NCBI RefSeq assembly: GCF_032335695.1
Contig: NZ_JACTOJ010000004.1
Location: 1-64,000, forward strand
Length of the DNA: 64,000 bases
Reading direction: 5' to 3'
Source of the DNA: JACTOJ01 sp032335695
Lineage (GTDB): Bacteria; Bacillota; Clostridia; Clostridiales; Clostridiaceae
How positions within the stretch are numbered: position 1 is the first letter of the stretch; each line of letters begins with the position of its first letter. The notes beneath the pieces were generated by a model. It was not told the origin of the DNA. It ran no database searches and saw nothing but the letters and a program-made list of their open reading frames with translations. Below are positions 8,076-17,289 of the stretch, piece by piece. Position numbers and translations under genes: made by a program.

Positions 8076-10496
8076 TTATATTTTCTCAGTTTTCATAGCT
8101 CTCATAGAATTTAATACTGCAAGTAAAGTTACTCCAACATCACCAAATACTGCTTCCCACATTGTTCCTAGTCCTAGTGCTACTAAAACTAATAAAATGG
8201 CTTTAATACCTAGTGCAAAAACTATATTTTGCATTACTATAGTTCTTGTTTTCTTTGCAATTTTTATAGCTGAAGCAATCTTTGAAGGTTCATCTGTCAT
8301 TATTACTACATCAGCAGCTTCAATAGCTGCATCAGAACCAACGCCACCCATTGCTATACCTATATCAGCCCTAGCTAAAACAGGTGCATCATTTATTCCA
8401 TCACCAACAAATATTAACTTTCCTTTTGCTGATTTCTCTCTATCAAGTGCCTCTAACTTTTCAACTTTTTGATTTGGAAGTAATTCAGCATGAACTTCGT
8501 CTAAACCTAACTGTTTAGCAACTTTAGTACCAACTGTTTTATTATCTCCTGTTAACATTACTGTTTTTTTAACTCCAATAGCTTTTAGATCCATAATTGC
8601 TTGTGCTGAATCTGCCTTAACTTCATCAGATATTATTATATATCCTGCATATTGTCTATCTATAGCCACATGAACTACTGTGCCTATAGTTTCTACTTTT
8701 TTATAGGATATATCATCTATCTCCATTAGTTTATAATTACCAGCTAACACTTCTCTACTGTCAACTATAGCTTTTACACCAAATCCTGATATTTCTTCAT
8801 AACCTTGAACTGATTCTTTAATTATTTTTTTGTTATATGCATTAATGATAGAAGTTGCTATCGGATGATTAGAATAACTTTCAGCATATGCCGCATAAGA
8901 TATAAGATCATTTTCTGAAAAACCATTTTCTACTTTTGTCTCTGTAACTTTAAACACACCTTTTGTAAGAGTTCCAGTTTTGTCAAATACCACAATTTCA
9001 GCGTTATTTAAAGCTTCTAGATAGTTTCCACCTTTTACAAGTATTCCATTTTTTGAAGCTCCACCTATTCCTCCAAAGAAACCAAGTGGAATTGATACAA
9101 CTAAAGCACAAGGACAAGATACTACTAAAAATGCTAACGCTCTATAAATCCATTGTGAAAATGTTGCACCCTCTATAACAAGTGGTGGAATTACTGCGAG
9201 TGCCAATGCTGCAAAAACAACAGCTGGAGTATAGTATCTAGCAAACTTTGTTATGAAATTTTCTGTAGGAGCTTTTTTGCTACTTGCATTTTGAACTAAA
9301 TCTAGTATTTTAGAAACAGTCGAATCTCCAAATTCTTTTTCTACTTCTATTGTTAAAAGCCCGTTCTTGTTAATAACTCCACTTAAAATGTTATCCCCAA
9401 CTCCAACTTCTCTAGGAACTGATTCGCCAGTTAAAGCTGCAGTATCAACCATTGAACTTCCTTCAATAATTTTACCATCTAGCGGAACTTTCTCACCTGG
9501 CTTTACTACTATAACATCACCTATTCTAACATCTTCTGGTTCTACCCTTTTGATGTCATTATTTATCTTTAAGTTAGCAAAATCAGGCCTTATGTCCATA
9601 AGAGCTGTGATAGATTTTCTTGAACGATTAACAGCTAAATCTTGGAACAATTCTCCTACCTGATAAAAAAGCATAACGGCTACGCCTTCTGGGTATTGTC
9701 CTATAGCAAATGCACCAATGGTTGCTATACTCATTAAGAAGTTTTCATCAAATACTTGACCTCTCATTATATTCTTTATAGCTCTTAATACGACTTCTCC
9801 TCCAACCAATAAATAACTTATTAAATACATTAATAATTCTACTGTTTCAGGAAGTTTCATAGCTGTTGCAATTCCAAATATTGCTGCTCCTGTGACAAAT
9901 CTAATAATTTCTCTCTTATTGCTTTCTTCTTCAACTTCTTCTTTCTTAGATCGTGCTGTTTTATCTTTATCCTCAAGTACAATTACATTAACATCTGGTT
10001 CTATCTTTTTAACTATTCCTTTAATATTATCAATAATAGAATTTTCTTTTGCAGAATCGTCTATTTCCATAATTAACTTGGTTGATACAAAATCTACAAC
10101 CGCTGATTTCACACCATCTACGTTATTTGAAGCTCTTTCAATTTTTGCTGCACAATTAGCACAACATAATCCTTCAAGCAGAATCTCTTTTTTTAACACC
10201 TTGCCTATTCCTTTTTCTATAACCTTAACATGTGATTCAATATTTACTACAGTATTTTTTACTTTTTCTATTAATTCCTCCACTTTGTTATTTTCTTTTA
10301 GCTCTAACACTAATGTCTTAGTCAAGAAATTTACATTTGCAGAATTGATCCCTTCTAACCCATTCAATTTTTGTTCAATTTTATTTGCACAATTTGCACA
10401 ATCAAGTCCTTCTAAAATAAATTCTCTTTTCAATTCTTTAATATTGTTTTTATTTAAATTAACATTATCTTTAACTATTTTTATATTACTTGCCAC
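8076..10496 (-). CDS. cadA: CadA-type Cd/Zn/Pb-exporting P1B ATPase with two HMA domains
   Basis: 806-residue inner-membrane efflux pump. Two N-terminal heavy-metal-associated domains carry the metal-binding CxxC (LDCANCANKIE near residue 33 and LCCANCAAKIE near 110). Next come the first membrane helices, the TGES actuator loop (ALTGESVPR), the CPC metal site (SCPCALV), the phosphorylation motif DKTGTLTKG, SNHPIA and GDGINDAP. From the TGES region onward it is very similar to the protein at 3293-5287, so the two are paralogues. I chose the GTG at 10496 because GGAGG lies eight bases before it; the ATG at 10511 has no ribosome-binding site and is itself part of the GGAGG context. The gene is seven to 22 bases from the ArsR-type repressor gene and in the same operon. 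Confidence 0.92.
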   Translation of the reverse strand: MASNIKIVKDNVNLNKNNIKELKREFILEGLDCANCANKIEQKLNGLEGINSANVNFLTKTLVLELKENNKVEELIEKVKNTVVNIESHVKVIEKGIGKVLKKEILLEGLCCANCAAKIERASNNVDGVKSAVVDFVSTKLIMEIDDSAKENSIIDNIKGIVKKIEPDVNVIVLEDKDKTARSKKEEVEEESNKREIIRFVTGAAIFGIATAMKLPETVELLMYLISYLLVGGEVVLRAIKNIMRGQVFDENFLMSIATIGAFAIGQYPEGVAVMLFYQVGELFQDLAVNRSRKSITALMDIRPDFANLKINNDIKRVEPEDVRIGDVIVVKPGEKVPLDGKIIEGSSMVDTAALTGESVPREVGVGDNILSGVINKNGLLTIEVEKEFGDSTVSKILDLVQNASSKKAPTENFITKFARYYTPAVVFAALALAVIPPLVIEGATFSQWIYRALAFLVVSCPCALVVSIPLGFFGGIGGASKNGILVKGGNYLEALNNAEIVVFDKTGTLTKGVFKVTETKVENGFSENDLISYAAYAESYSNHPIATSIINAYNKKIIKESVQGYEEISGFGVKAIVDSREVLAGNYKLMEIDDISYKKVETIGTVVHVAIDRQYAGYIIISDEVKADSAQAIMDLKAIGVKKTVMLTGDNKTVGTKVAKQLGLDEVHAELLPNQKVEKLEALDREKSAKGKLIFVGDGINDAPVLARADIGIAMGGVGSDAAIEAADVVIMTDEPSKIASAIKIAKKTRTIVMQNIVFALGIKAILLVLVALGLGTMWEAVFGDVGVTLLAVLNSMRAMKTEKI

Positions 10497-10518
10497 AATC
10501 TTTCCCTCCATTTCAAGT

Positions 10519-10884
10519 TTAGTTTTTTTCCGATATATGAATTAATCCCTGATCAAAAATACTCTTAACATGCTCATCATCTAATGAGTAATAAACTACT
10601 TTACCTTCTTTTTTATATTTTACAAGCCTTGCTTGTTTTAAAACTCTTAATTGATGTGAAATAGCAGATTGAGTCATTCCAAGTAATGCTGCTATATCGC
10701 AAACGCACATTTCAGCTTCAAATAGTGCACATAATACTTTTATTCTTGTTGAATCTCCGAGTACCTTAAATAAATCTGCTAAATCATATAGAGTTTCTTC
10801 TTCTGGTATACATTCTTTAACTTTATTTACTATATCTTCATGAATTATTGTACAATTACAAGTTTCAATCTTATTATTTTCCAT
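10519..10884 (-). CDS. cadC: ArsR/SmtB-family metal-sensing repressor (CadC-like)
   Basis: 121-residue winged-helix repressor. Members of this family bind the operator until Cd2+, Pb2+ or Zn2+ releases them. The N-terminal CNC (about residues 9-11) and the ELCVCDL-type motif, here EMCVCDIAALLG, provide the thiolates of a CadC-like alpha-3N site. The recognition helix reads MTQSAISHQLRVLKQARLV and the wing GKVVYYSLDDEHV. A His/Asp pair of the alpha-5 zinc site is also plausible (DDEHVKSIF). It is the first gene of the operon and likely autoregulates through the site at 10904-10926. I chose the ATG at 10884 (AAGGTGG upstream); the frame extends to 10926 but that part overlaps the operator. Confidence 0.9.
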   Translation of the reverse strand: MENNKIETCNCTIIHEDIVNKVKECIPEEETLYDLADLFKVLGDSTRIKVLCALFEAEMCVCDIAALLGMTQSAISHQLRVLKQARLVKYKKEGKVVYYSLDDEHVKSIFDQGLIHISEKN

Positions 10885-10903
10885 AACTACCACCTTCCTC
10901 GCA

Positions 10904-10926
10904 TGAACACATGAATACTTGTTCAT
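10904..10926 (-). promoter_or_regulatory. Operator of the cad operon
   Basis: An inverted repeat, TGAACA-10 bases-TGTTCA (10904-10925), contains a nested repeat ATGAA-CAAGTA-TTCAT (10911-10926, minus-strand reading). It lies just after the -10 box, where an ArsR/SmtB repressor would block initiation. Confidence 0.7.
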
Positions 10927-10932
10927 ATATTC

Positions 10933-10960
10933 ATTATATATATCATTACTCTATTTTGTC
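10933..10960 (-). promoter_or_regulatory. Sigma-A promoter of the cad operon
   Basis: On the minus strand a perfect TTGACA (10960-10955) and a perfect TATAAT (10938-10933) are separated by 16 bases. This is the strongest promoter I can see in the window, and the operator lies immediately downstream. Confidence 0.85.
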
Positions 10961-11068
10961 AATAAAATTAATAATTCGTCACTATATTTTTAGTAAAATA
11001 ATAATAATAATAATATAAACTGTTAATATAATACACTTTTATTTAAACTTATTTAGAATTGCGAAAAA

Positions 11069-11108
11069 AGCCAGCACAGAATGTTTTAAAAATAATTCTG
11101 TGCTGGCT
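11069..11108. terminator. Bidirectional terminator
   Basis: A perfect 14-bp stem AGCCAGCACAGAAT / ATTCTGTGCTGGCT with a 12-base loop has A/T runs on both sides. It separates the CsoR gene transcript from the cad promoter. Confidence 0.85.
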
Positions 11109-11285
11109 ATCTTTTTAATCTATAATCAAAATTATGATTTGTATTTAAAGTCTTCTCTAATTTATATAATCAAAAAAATTATACTTTCCGATAACTTACT
11201 TTCTTTTTATAATAATTATTAAACATGTGATATAATAAAACTCTTAATTTAACATTTTGCAGAAATTCTAGAATGATACTGCACA

Positions 11286-11569
11286 TTACTTCATAAATTT
11301 ATCAATTGCATTATTTAAGTCTTCAAGTATCTTTCTATCATTTGTCTCAACTGCATCAACAACACAATTTTCAATATGATCTTGCAAAATTACTTTACCT
11401 ATGTTATTTATTGCTGATTTTACTGCTGAAATCTGTATTAAAACTTCACTACAATCTCTGCCTTCCTCAACCATTCGTTTTACAGATTCTAAATGTCCTA
11501 TAGCTCTTGAAAGCCTGTTCACTACAGCTTTAGTATTTTATGTGTATGATTTTCATGTTCTTCACTCAT
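11286..11569 (-). pseudogene. csoR: CsoR-family copper/metal-sensing repressor with an N-terminal frameshift
   Basis: CsoR-like proteins are all-helical tetrameric repressors of copper or related metal exporters. Residues after the shift match the family well: NRLSRAIGHLESVKRMVEEGRDCSEVLIQISAVKSA..., split here for length, with the metal ligands C (DCSEVL) and H...C (DHIENC) intact. An ATG at 11569 opens a frame (MSEEHENHTHK) that looks like the natural His-rich N-terminus, but it hits a stop after three more codons. The conserved body is in the next frame, reachable from a GTG at 11522. A single lost base near the AAAA run at 11536-11540 explains this. Either the gene is inactive or a shortened protein of 78 residues is made from the GTG. 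No copper ATPase is adjacent. Confidence 0.7.
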
Positions 11570-11600
11570 ATATCCATTCTACTTTTACATTATATATTGA

Positions 11601-12168
11601 TTATATAACGATTTTCTGCCATTTTCCATTAAAAAAACGTACTAGTAAAAGCAGTCCTCTAACTGTAATATCAAGAGCATATCCAATCCATACACCAAAT
11701 AGACCAAATCCAAATATAACTCCAAGTAAATACCCAACACCTACTCTTCCACCCCGAATTCCTATTAAAGTTGCATACATAGGAAACTTTGTATCGCCAG
11801 CGCCTTGCAGAGCACTAGTAAATATTTGAGTCATGGCTGCAAAAGGTTGAAATAAAGCAATTAATCTTAATACTCTAACAACCAACTCCTGCACTTCTTT
11901 TGTTTGTGTAAAAAGGCTCGCAAGCTCAGGCGCAAAAATAAAAAAGACAATTCCAATGCAAACCATAAAAATAGTAGTAATATACTCACATAAAAAACTA
12001 ATGTTTTAGATTTCCTAATGTCATTTTCTCCAAGGCTTATTCCAACAAAAGTCACTGTATCAACGCCAAATTCCATGGCAGGTATATATGAATATCCTTC
12101 GATATTTCCAGCTACATTATGTGCTACATATGCTGATATACCAATAGAGGTAACTCTTACTGTAATAC
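11601..12168 (-). pseudogene. Decayed C-terminal half of a MATE-family efflux protein
   Basis: MATE proteins are Na+- or H+-driven multidrug exporters of about 450 residues with 12 helices. Here only the second half remains, in two frames. The upstream piece begins GITVRVTSIGISAYVAHNVAG and continues to FLWFALEL; the downstream piece begins MVCIGIVFFIFAPELASLFT and runs to the stop at 11601, including FTSALQGAGDTKFP. The two pieces join if one base is restored near 11966-11972. The N-terminal half is absent: the homology begins directly at the stop codon of the polymerase IV gene at 12169, which marks a recombination junction. Confidence 0.75.
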
Positions 12169-13239
12169 CTAAATCATATCCATAAAAGATAATTGTCTTT
12201 TAAAGTATTCTATACCCGACATAGATATGCCTAGTAATCTAACTGGAATTTCTTTTTTCCAATTTTCTTTAAATAATAAACATGCTTCTTCATATATAGT
12301 ATCTCCTGAACTAATAGGCCCCTCAAATGTCTTCTGTCTTGTAATTGTATTAAAGTCATTTGTTCTTATTACTATAGATATTGTAGTAGCTGTTGCTTGA
12401 TACTTAAGTAATCTCTGCTCAATACTAATTGCTATCGACTTTAAAAGTTCTTCGCATTCTTCTATTGTTGTCATGTCTGAAGAAACTGTTTTCGAATTTC
12501 CTATACTCTTAGGTAGCGTCTGTACATGATTTACTGGAGATGCATCTAGACCATTAGCACAATTATATAAGGCTTCGCCTTGTTTCTTAAGTATAGTTTT
12601 TAATAACAGTATGTCAGTGTTCGCCAGATCACCAATCGTGTTAATATCTACATTTCTCAGTTTTTTACATGTTTTAGGTCCAGCTCCCATTAAATATTTT
12701 ACAGGTAATGGCCATACAATTGTTTCAATAGATTCTTTAGCTATTAAAAAAACTTCTAATGGTCCTGCTAAGTCGCTACCTAGCTTAGCCATACTCTTAT
12801 TAAAGCTTAATCCTACGCTTACAGATATGTCTAATGTTTTTTTTATTTCATTTATTATTTTAAGAGCTAAAAATTTACCATTATCATAATCAAATACAAG
12901 CCCACTTATATCCATACAAGCTTCATCTATACTTCGCTTCTCTACTTTATGTGTGTAACTAAATAAAATATCCATTACCTTATTGGAATATTCTTTATAT
13001 AAATCCATATTAGGTGGAATTAATTTTAGATTAGGACATAACTGTAAAGCATCTCTATTTGACATTCCAGCTTTAACTCCATAATCTCTTGATGCATAAT
13101 TTGCAGTCATAATTACACCTTTTCTAGAAGACTCACTTCCTGCCACAGCTAGAAACGTATGAACTTTCAACTTAGGGTTATTAGCTATCTCTACTGATAC
13201 AAAAAAACTATTTATATCTACATATAGAATTATTGGCAT
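12169..13239 (-). CDS. dinB: DNA polymerase IV (Y-family translesion polymerase)
   Basis: 356-residue error-prone polymerase that copies past damaged bases. The palm motif YVDINSFFVSVE at the N-terminus and the second acidic motif SIDEACMDIS near residue 105 give the three catalytic carboxylates. VGLSFNKSMAKLGSDLAGP (palm/fingers), a helix-hairpin-helix LMGAGPKTCKKL near 185 and a little-finger domain follow. Length fits DinB (about 350). GAGGTG lies seven bases before the ATG at 13239, so the longer frame to 13332 is unlikely. The C-terminal residues (QLSFMDMI) end exactly where MATE homology starts; the last few residues could therefore derive from a fusion, but the family's C-terminus often reads QLSLF. 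Confidence 0.88.
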   Translation of the reverse strand: MPIILYVDINSFFVSVEIANNPKLKVHTFLAVAGSESSRKGVIMTANYASRDYGVKAGMSNRDALQLCPNLKLIPPNMDLYKEYSNKVMDILFSYTHKVEKRSIDEACMDISGLVFDYDNGKFLALKIINEIKKTLDISVSVGLSFNKSMAKLGSDLAGPLEVFLIAKESIETIVWPLPVKYLMGAGPKTCKKLRNVDINTIGDLANTDILLLKTILKKQGEALYNCANGLDASPVNHVQTLPKSIGNSKTVSSDMTTIEECEELLKSIAISIEQRLLKYQATATTISIVIRTNDFNTITRQKTFEGPISSGDTIYEEACLLFKENWKKEIPVRLLGISMSGIEYFKRQLSFMDMI

Positions 13240-13389
13240 AAGTATCACCTCACTAGTTAAAATTTTTTTACTATGGTTATATCCAAAATAAAATCTAACA
13301 TTGTATTCTTTGTAAATCATTATTAAAAACATAGTTATTTTAATTATGATATATAATAATATTTCATTTATAATAGTTTAACGTACAAC

Positions 13390-14289
13390 TTATTTATTTT
13401 TACTAGAAAACTTATCCATAAACGCAAAAGCCCTAGCTTCCATGTCATCTTCCTCTATTACATCAATAGCTTCATTCACAAAGTCAGTGTATTCATATTT
13501 TTCTTCCATTTCCACATCGTTATTTATATCATCATCTACTGCTATAGAAAGTTCCTTTAATTCTAAGACCTCTGGTTCAATATCATTATACACATCCTTG
13601 ATTTTAATCAAACCAGCTCTACTTAATAATAGCTCTAGATTCTCTAGGTCTAGCTCACCCACCATTCCTTTAGAACGTAAATATTCATATATATCCAATT
13701 GCTCAATAAATCTATCTAATCTATTTAGATTAGCTATTTTCATATTAATTTTTCTGTTATCTGTAGATAGTTCTATGTTACGCTTTTTAAGTGCTACTAT
13801 CTCTTCGTCTTTTTCAGCTATATCTTTCCTATATTGTATCTCCAATTCCTCAACTTTTTTATCAACCTTCGCTAAATCTCTATATGTTTTTTCATAATTA
13901 GAATTGAACGATTGCAATATCTTTCTCTGAGAATTCTCATCACCTTTTGTTAATTTAAAAAATGCATCAATATTAAATCTAACCATTGTACGAGTATCTT
14001 TTTTGCCTGTGAGTTTAATAGTAGATGTTTGAGTTTCATAATCTTTAATAGCTTGTTTTATTTCTTGATTTCTATTAAAATGATATCCTTGTATATTTTC
14101 ATATTTGGAATTTTGCTCAACTAGATATCTTTGAGCAAACTCTGCCATATGTTTCCCAGATAACTTTGTTATATACTTTTTGGTAGATATGTACATTTTT
14201 ATAACATAGTTTAATTCTTCTGTTGTAAAAGTTCTTTTTCTACCAACTTTACCTTCTTTTTTTTCATTCTCTTGTTTTTTATTTCTCAT
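13390..14289 (-). CDS. TnpC-like coiled-coil accessory protein of a Tn554-type element
   Basis: 299 residues, no membrane segment. The N-terminal part is Lys-rich (residues 1-20) and contains a short helical DNA-binding-like region. Residues about 125-190 form a coiled coil (charged heptads around KVDKKVEELEIQYRKDI and EEIVALKKRNIELS). The C-terminus is acidic. In Tn554-like transposons a third gene, TnpC or a DUF6262-type protein, assists the two recombinases; gene order, the ATGA overlap with the recombinase upstream and the coiled coil support that role. I infer the family from context; the sequence match itself is weak. No repeats marking the element's end are visible near 13380. Confidence 0.55.
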   Translation of the reverse strand: MRNKKQENEKKEGKVGRKRTFTTEELNYVIKMYISTKKYITKLSGKHMAEFAQRYLVEQNSKYENIQGYHFNRNQEIKQAIKDYETQTSTIKLTGKKDTRTMVRFNIDAFFKLTKGDENSQRKILQSFNSNYEKTYRDLAKVDKKVEELEIQYRKDIAEKDEEIVALKKRNIELSTDNRKINMKIANLNRLDRFIEQLDIYEYLRSKGMVGELDLENLELLLSRAGLIKIKDVYNDIEPEVLELKELSIAVDDDINNDVEMEEKYEYTDFVNEAIDVIEEDDMEARAFAFMDKFSSKNK

Positions 14290-16046
14290 ACCTGCCCCTC
14301 ATTTGCTTCAATTAATTCCATACTAGATAACTTGCTCATCGTTTCTGCTTTCGAATTTGATAGCCTTCTTATCTTTTCTAATACCACGGCTCTTTTTTCA
14401 GATACATTAGATATCATTTTTTCAGATTCCAAGAGCTCTCTTAGCGTATCTAATTCAGCTCTTATTTGATGATTTACATTTTTGATTTCTTCTATTATCA
14501 TTTCATCATTATCAGGTTCAAAGTATGGACACGCCTTATGAACCCCTTCCATCTTAAGACACTGTTCATATGATTTTAGAGTATGTGTACAGTACCCTCC
14601 ATCAACTTTTTTATATCTAATATTACTCTTCTTATCTCTATTTATAACTCCATCCCACACAATCAATCTTTTTTCTTGTTCATCAGTATTGTTTTTTACA
14701 GTATCTATAAACAATTCAGTATCTTTATACTTTTCACTTTTAAGCCTTTTAGCATATGCTATTGCATAGCTTCTAACATATTCCTCATAATGGTCATAGT
14801 ACCCAGCAGTTGTTGACATCCTCTTATGCCCTGCTAATGCTTTAGTTGTTTCAGCTTCACACCCACTGAAAATCAAATTTATAATAGCTAAATGTCTTGT
14901 GTCATATAATTGCATCTTTATAAGTCTCTTATTAGAACTACCTCCTAATAAATCAACTTCCTCATATCTGCTAATAACATCTCTGTTGTATTTTTTTTCA
15001 ACAATATCTACGAAAAATAATTCTAAAAGGACATATAAATTTCTATATGTGAATTGTGATGTATCAGCATTTATAAAGTTTTTAAATACTCTATGCTTAT
15101 AATAAAAATGGTAAGAAAATAGACATTCACGCTCTTCATCACAAACTTCATTTTTTACACAATCAAGATAATAATCAACTAAATTATAAATTTCCTCGGT
15201 TATCTCAATGGTTTCATCTTTATATACATCTTTTAATTCTTTCTTTTGCAACGGAGCTGTTCCTCTTCCCTTAAGGATTGAGCGCCTAATATCTAAATAA
15301 CATTTTCCCTTAATCCCATTGATACAATCTTTTTTAGTCACCACAAACTCTGTCGTTCTCAAAGGGATTATATTTGTTATTTTCCACCATAAAACTATTG
15401 GGTAAAATCTTTTCAGTTCTTTCTCAGATGCAGTATGGACAAAATCATTTATAATATCATTGAAATCAAATATATCTTCAAAAGGCGGCAATGTTCTTAC
15501 ATCACTTACCGCTTTACTCCGAGTTAAATCGTAGATAAGTTCCCTATATTCATATGCTATCTCATATTCATTAAAAAACGAGAAAAACTCTAATCCCAAA
15601 ACATGAGTCGTACTATGAAAAGTTTTAAATTTATCAAAATATTTTTCCATGTCATCAAACTTATCTATAGAAAAAAAGTTTGTAAGATTAAGATTCCTAT
15701 ATAACACTTTCGTCACTATATAATAAGTCTTAAAAACATATGTTTTCATTGATTCCACAATAAATATTCTAATAGCCATATTAAATGCCTTATATGTAAA
15801 AGGTAACTTATTTTTCTTTTTCATTTTTTCAAACCATACTTCATTAAATGGAAATTTAAGAACTTTCATTGTACCTCGTTCACGTATATTCCATTGAGTA
15901 TCATAAAAATCATCTGTGTTATTAATAATTCCCCTAGATTGTAAAAATTTAAATTCATCAATATATTTAGATTCATCATTGATATCAAAAGTAATATTTT
16001 CTTTAATTACAATTCCTAAATCATCTATATATTTTTTCACTAACAT
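14286..16046 (-). CDS. TnpB-like tyrosine recombinase of a Tn554-type element
   Basis: 586 residues. The C-terminal catalytic region of a tyrosine recombinase can be followed: first Arg in PLRTTEFVVTKKD near residue 230, the R-H pair in YDTRHLAIINLIFSG near 372, the AGHKRMSTTAGYYDHY segment near 395-410 carrying the last His/Lys and the Tyr nucleophile. A Cys-rich tail follows (YCTHTLKSYEQC...ACPYF, about residues 492-515), typical of Tn554 TnpB-type proteins and probably zinc-binding. It overlaps its upstream gene by seven bases and its downstream gene by four, so the three form one operon. AAGGAG precedes the ATG by eight bases. The enzyme should cut and rejoin element ends, but the partner gene is damaged. 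Confidence 0.75.
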   Translation of the reverse strand: MLVKKYIDDLGIVIKENITFDINDESKYIDEFKFLQSRGIINNTDDFYDTQWNIRERGTMKVLKFPFNEVWFEKMKKKNKLPFTYKAFNMAIRIFIVESMKTYVFKTYYIVTKVLYRNLNLTNFFSIDKFDDMEKYFDKFKTFHSTTHVLGLEFFSFFNEYEIAYEYRELIYDLTRSKAVSDVRTLPPFEDIFDFNDIINDFVHTASEKELKRFYPIVLWWKITNIIPLRTTEFVVTKKDCINGIKGKCYLDIRRSILKGRGTAPLQKKELKDVYKDETIEITEEIYNLVDYYLDCVKNEVCDEERECLFSYHFYYKHRVFKNFINADTSQFTYRNLYVLLELFFVDIVEKKYNRDVISRYEEVDLLGGSSNKRLIKMQLYDTRHLAIINLIFSGCEAETTKALAGHKRMSTTAGYYDHYEEYVRSYAIAYAKRLKSEKYKDTELFIDTVKNNTDEQEKRLIVWDGVINRDKKSNIRYKKVDGGYCTHTLKSYEQCLKMEGVHKACPYFEPDNDEMIIEEIKNVNHQIRAELDTLRELLESEKMISNVSEKRAVVLEKIRRLSNSKAETMSKLSSMELIEANEGQV

Positions 16047-17046
16047 TTTTGTTCTCCTTGATTTATTATCTTATTTTTTTCAATCCTTAATATATCTGTT
16101 ATATTGCCAATTTGAATAATATCCACAACTTCATCTTCTCCGAAGGCTTCTATCGCCTCAAAAATTATAGGAAAATATATTTTTTCAATTCTTTTCATAT
16201 GAATTATTTTATCTATTGGTGATATACATCTTTTCAGATTTTCCTTAGTTTCATTAAAACTGCTACTAACCTCATGTAAAAAAAGCTTTTTACCTAGTAG
16301 ATACTCACAACCAAAACATGTTTTACATTCACTATTTATACATTCATAATTTCCATAAACAGGCGTTATATTTAAGTCATCATTTTCAACTTTCCGAACA
16401 GCCCTTATTAAGCATTTTACCCCTTCATGCTTACCATAGCAATCCTTTCCATATAATAGTTCTTGCAAAACTTTATACCCCTTACTTTTTTTAAATTCTG
16501 TGTATTTTACCTTTAAACAAGTATCTAAGAGATTACCAACATGTGAACTTCTTTCCGCTAAAACTTTATTCATAGATTCCACTTCTGAAGGCAATATCTT
16601 CAATTTTTTAACTCTCTCTGCTCTTTCATCTAAAGATAAATCTTCATACTCTTCATATACAAGTTCTAAAAGTTTGTGTTTAATTCCTCCAAAAATACCT
16701 GCTGTAAATATCCTTATTGTGGTTTTATCTACCGTTCTTTTTATATATATTTGAGTAGTTTCAGATATAAGTCTCTCATCCAATTTGTGCCCCCTTAGAA
16801 TTGAATCTAAAAGATATCCTACCCCTAGTCCCCATTCCTCACTTTTATTCTGTATGTATGTCATAAAAGCTTTATTGGCTTTTCTATTCCCAAACGTTTT
16901 TTGTTCAAAAAGATAGTCAGTTCTTTCTTCAAAAATTTCTTCAAAATAAGTTCTCCGCCATATTGCTGCCTGATATATCAACGTACTACCCGAACCTATA
17001 TTTTTCACTCCATTTTTTCGTATTTTATTTTCCCTTATTTGTCTAT
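16040..17046 (-). pseudogene. First gene of the Tn554-type operon, 5' end cut off by a transposon
   Basis: About 335 residues remain. I do not see the catalytic residues of a tyrosine recombinase. A Cys cluster (CINSECKTCFGC) near the C-terminal third suggests a zinc-binding site. The position upstream of a TnpB-like and a TnpC-like gene suggests it is the element's third (TnpA-position) protein or a helper. The open frame continues to 17278, but bases 17047-17278 lie inside the neighbouring transposon's left end, and that part reads like non-coding sequence. No good start with a ribosome-binding site remains in the native part, so the gene is probably dead, though a fusion protein from 17278 cannot be excluded. 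Confidence 0.55.
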
Positions 17047-17219
17047 TGTAGTACGTCACACAGAATTTCCCCGATACTACCAACTTACTGCAAATTATTT
17101 TTACTTTAAGTCCTGCCAGTCCGATCATATCATGACGTAGATTCCAGCAAATTATCACCAAGCCATATTGACCTTTCGATATAAATTCCTTATGATTGTA
17201 CAAAAAGGGGAAAGAAAAA

Positions 17220-17261
17220 GAGAAAGAGTCCGTTTTGCTTGCCCGCTTAACACTCTTTCTC
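17220..17261. repeat. Hairpin near the transposon's left end
   Basis: A perfect 10-bp inverted repeat, GAGAAAGAGT / ACTCTTTCTC, with a 22-base loop lies 30 bases before the first transposon gene. It may stop outside transcription from entering the transposon, but no T run follows on the plus strand. Confidence 0.4.
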
Positions 17262-17289
17262 TCTTCGAAGTAGTTCACACTACAACGCT

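Larger units (their letters stand above)
10927..11285. other. Intergenic region: cad promoter and a terminator
   Basis: About 360 bases upstream of the cad operon. It holds the promoter at 10933-10960 and the bidirectional hairpin at 11069-11108. The remaining 180 bases up to the CsoR gene show nothing. Confidence 0.5.

Noticed and set aside
13390..17046. Tn554-type operon as the integrase of the conjugative element
   Set aside because: It is separated from the element by the transposon and a broken restriction gene, and its first gene is truncated; a link cannot be shown.
17047..17278. In-frame extension of the Tn554-type gene to 17278
   Set aside because: It translates the transposon's left end and a hairpin, has no ribosome-binding site, and its composition differs from the rest of the gene.
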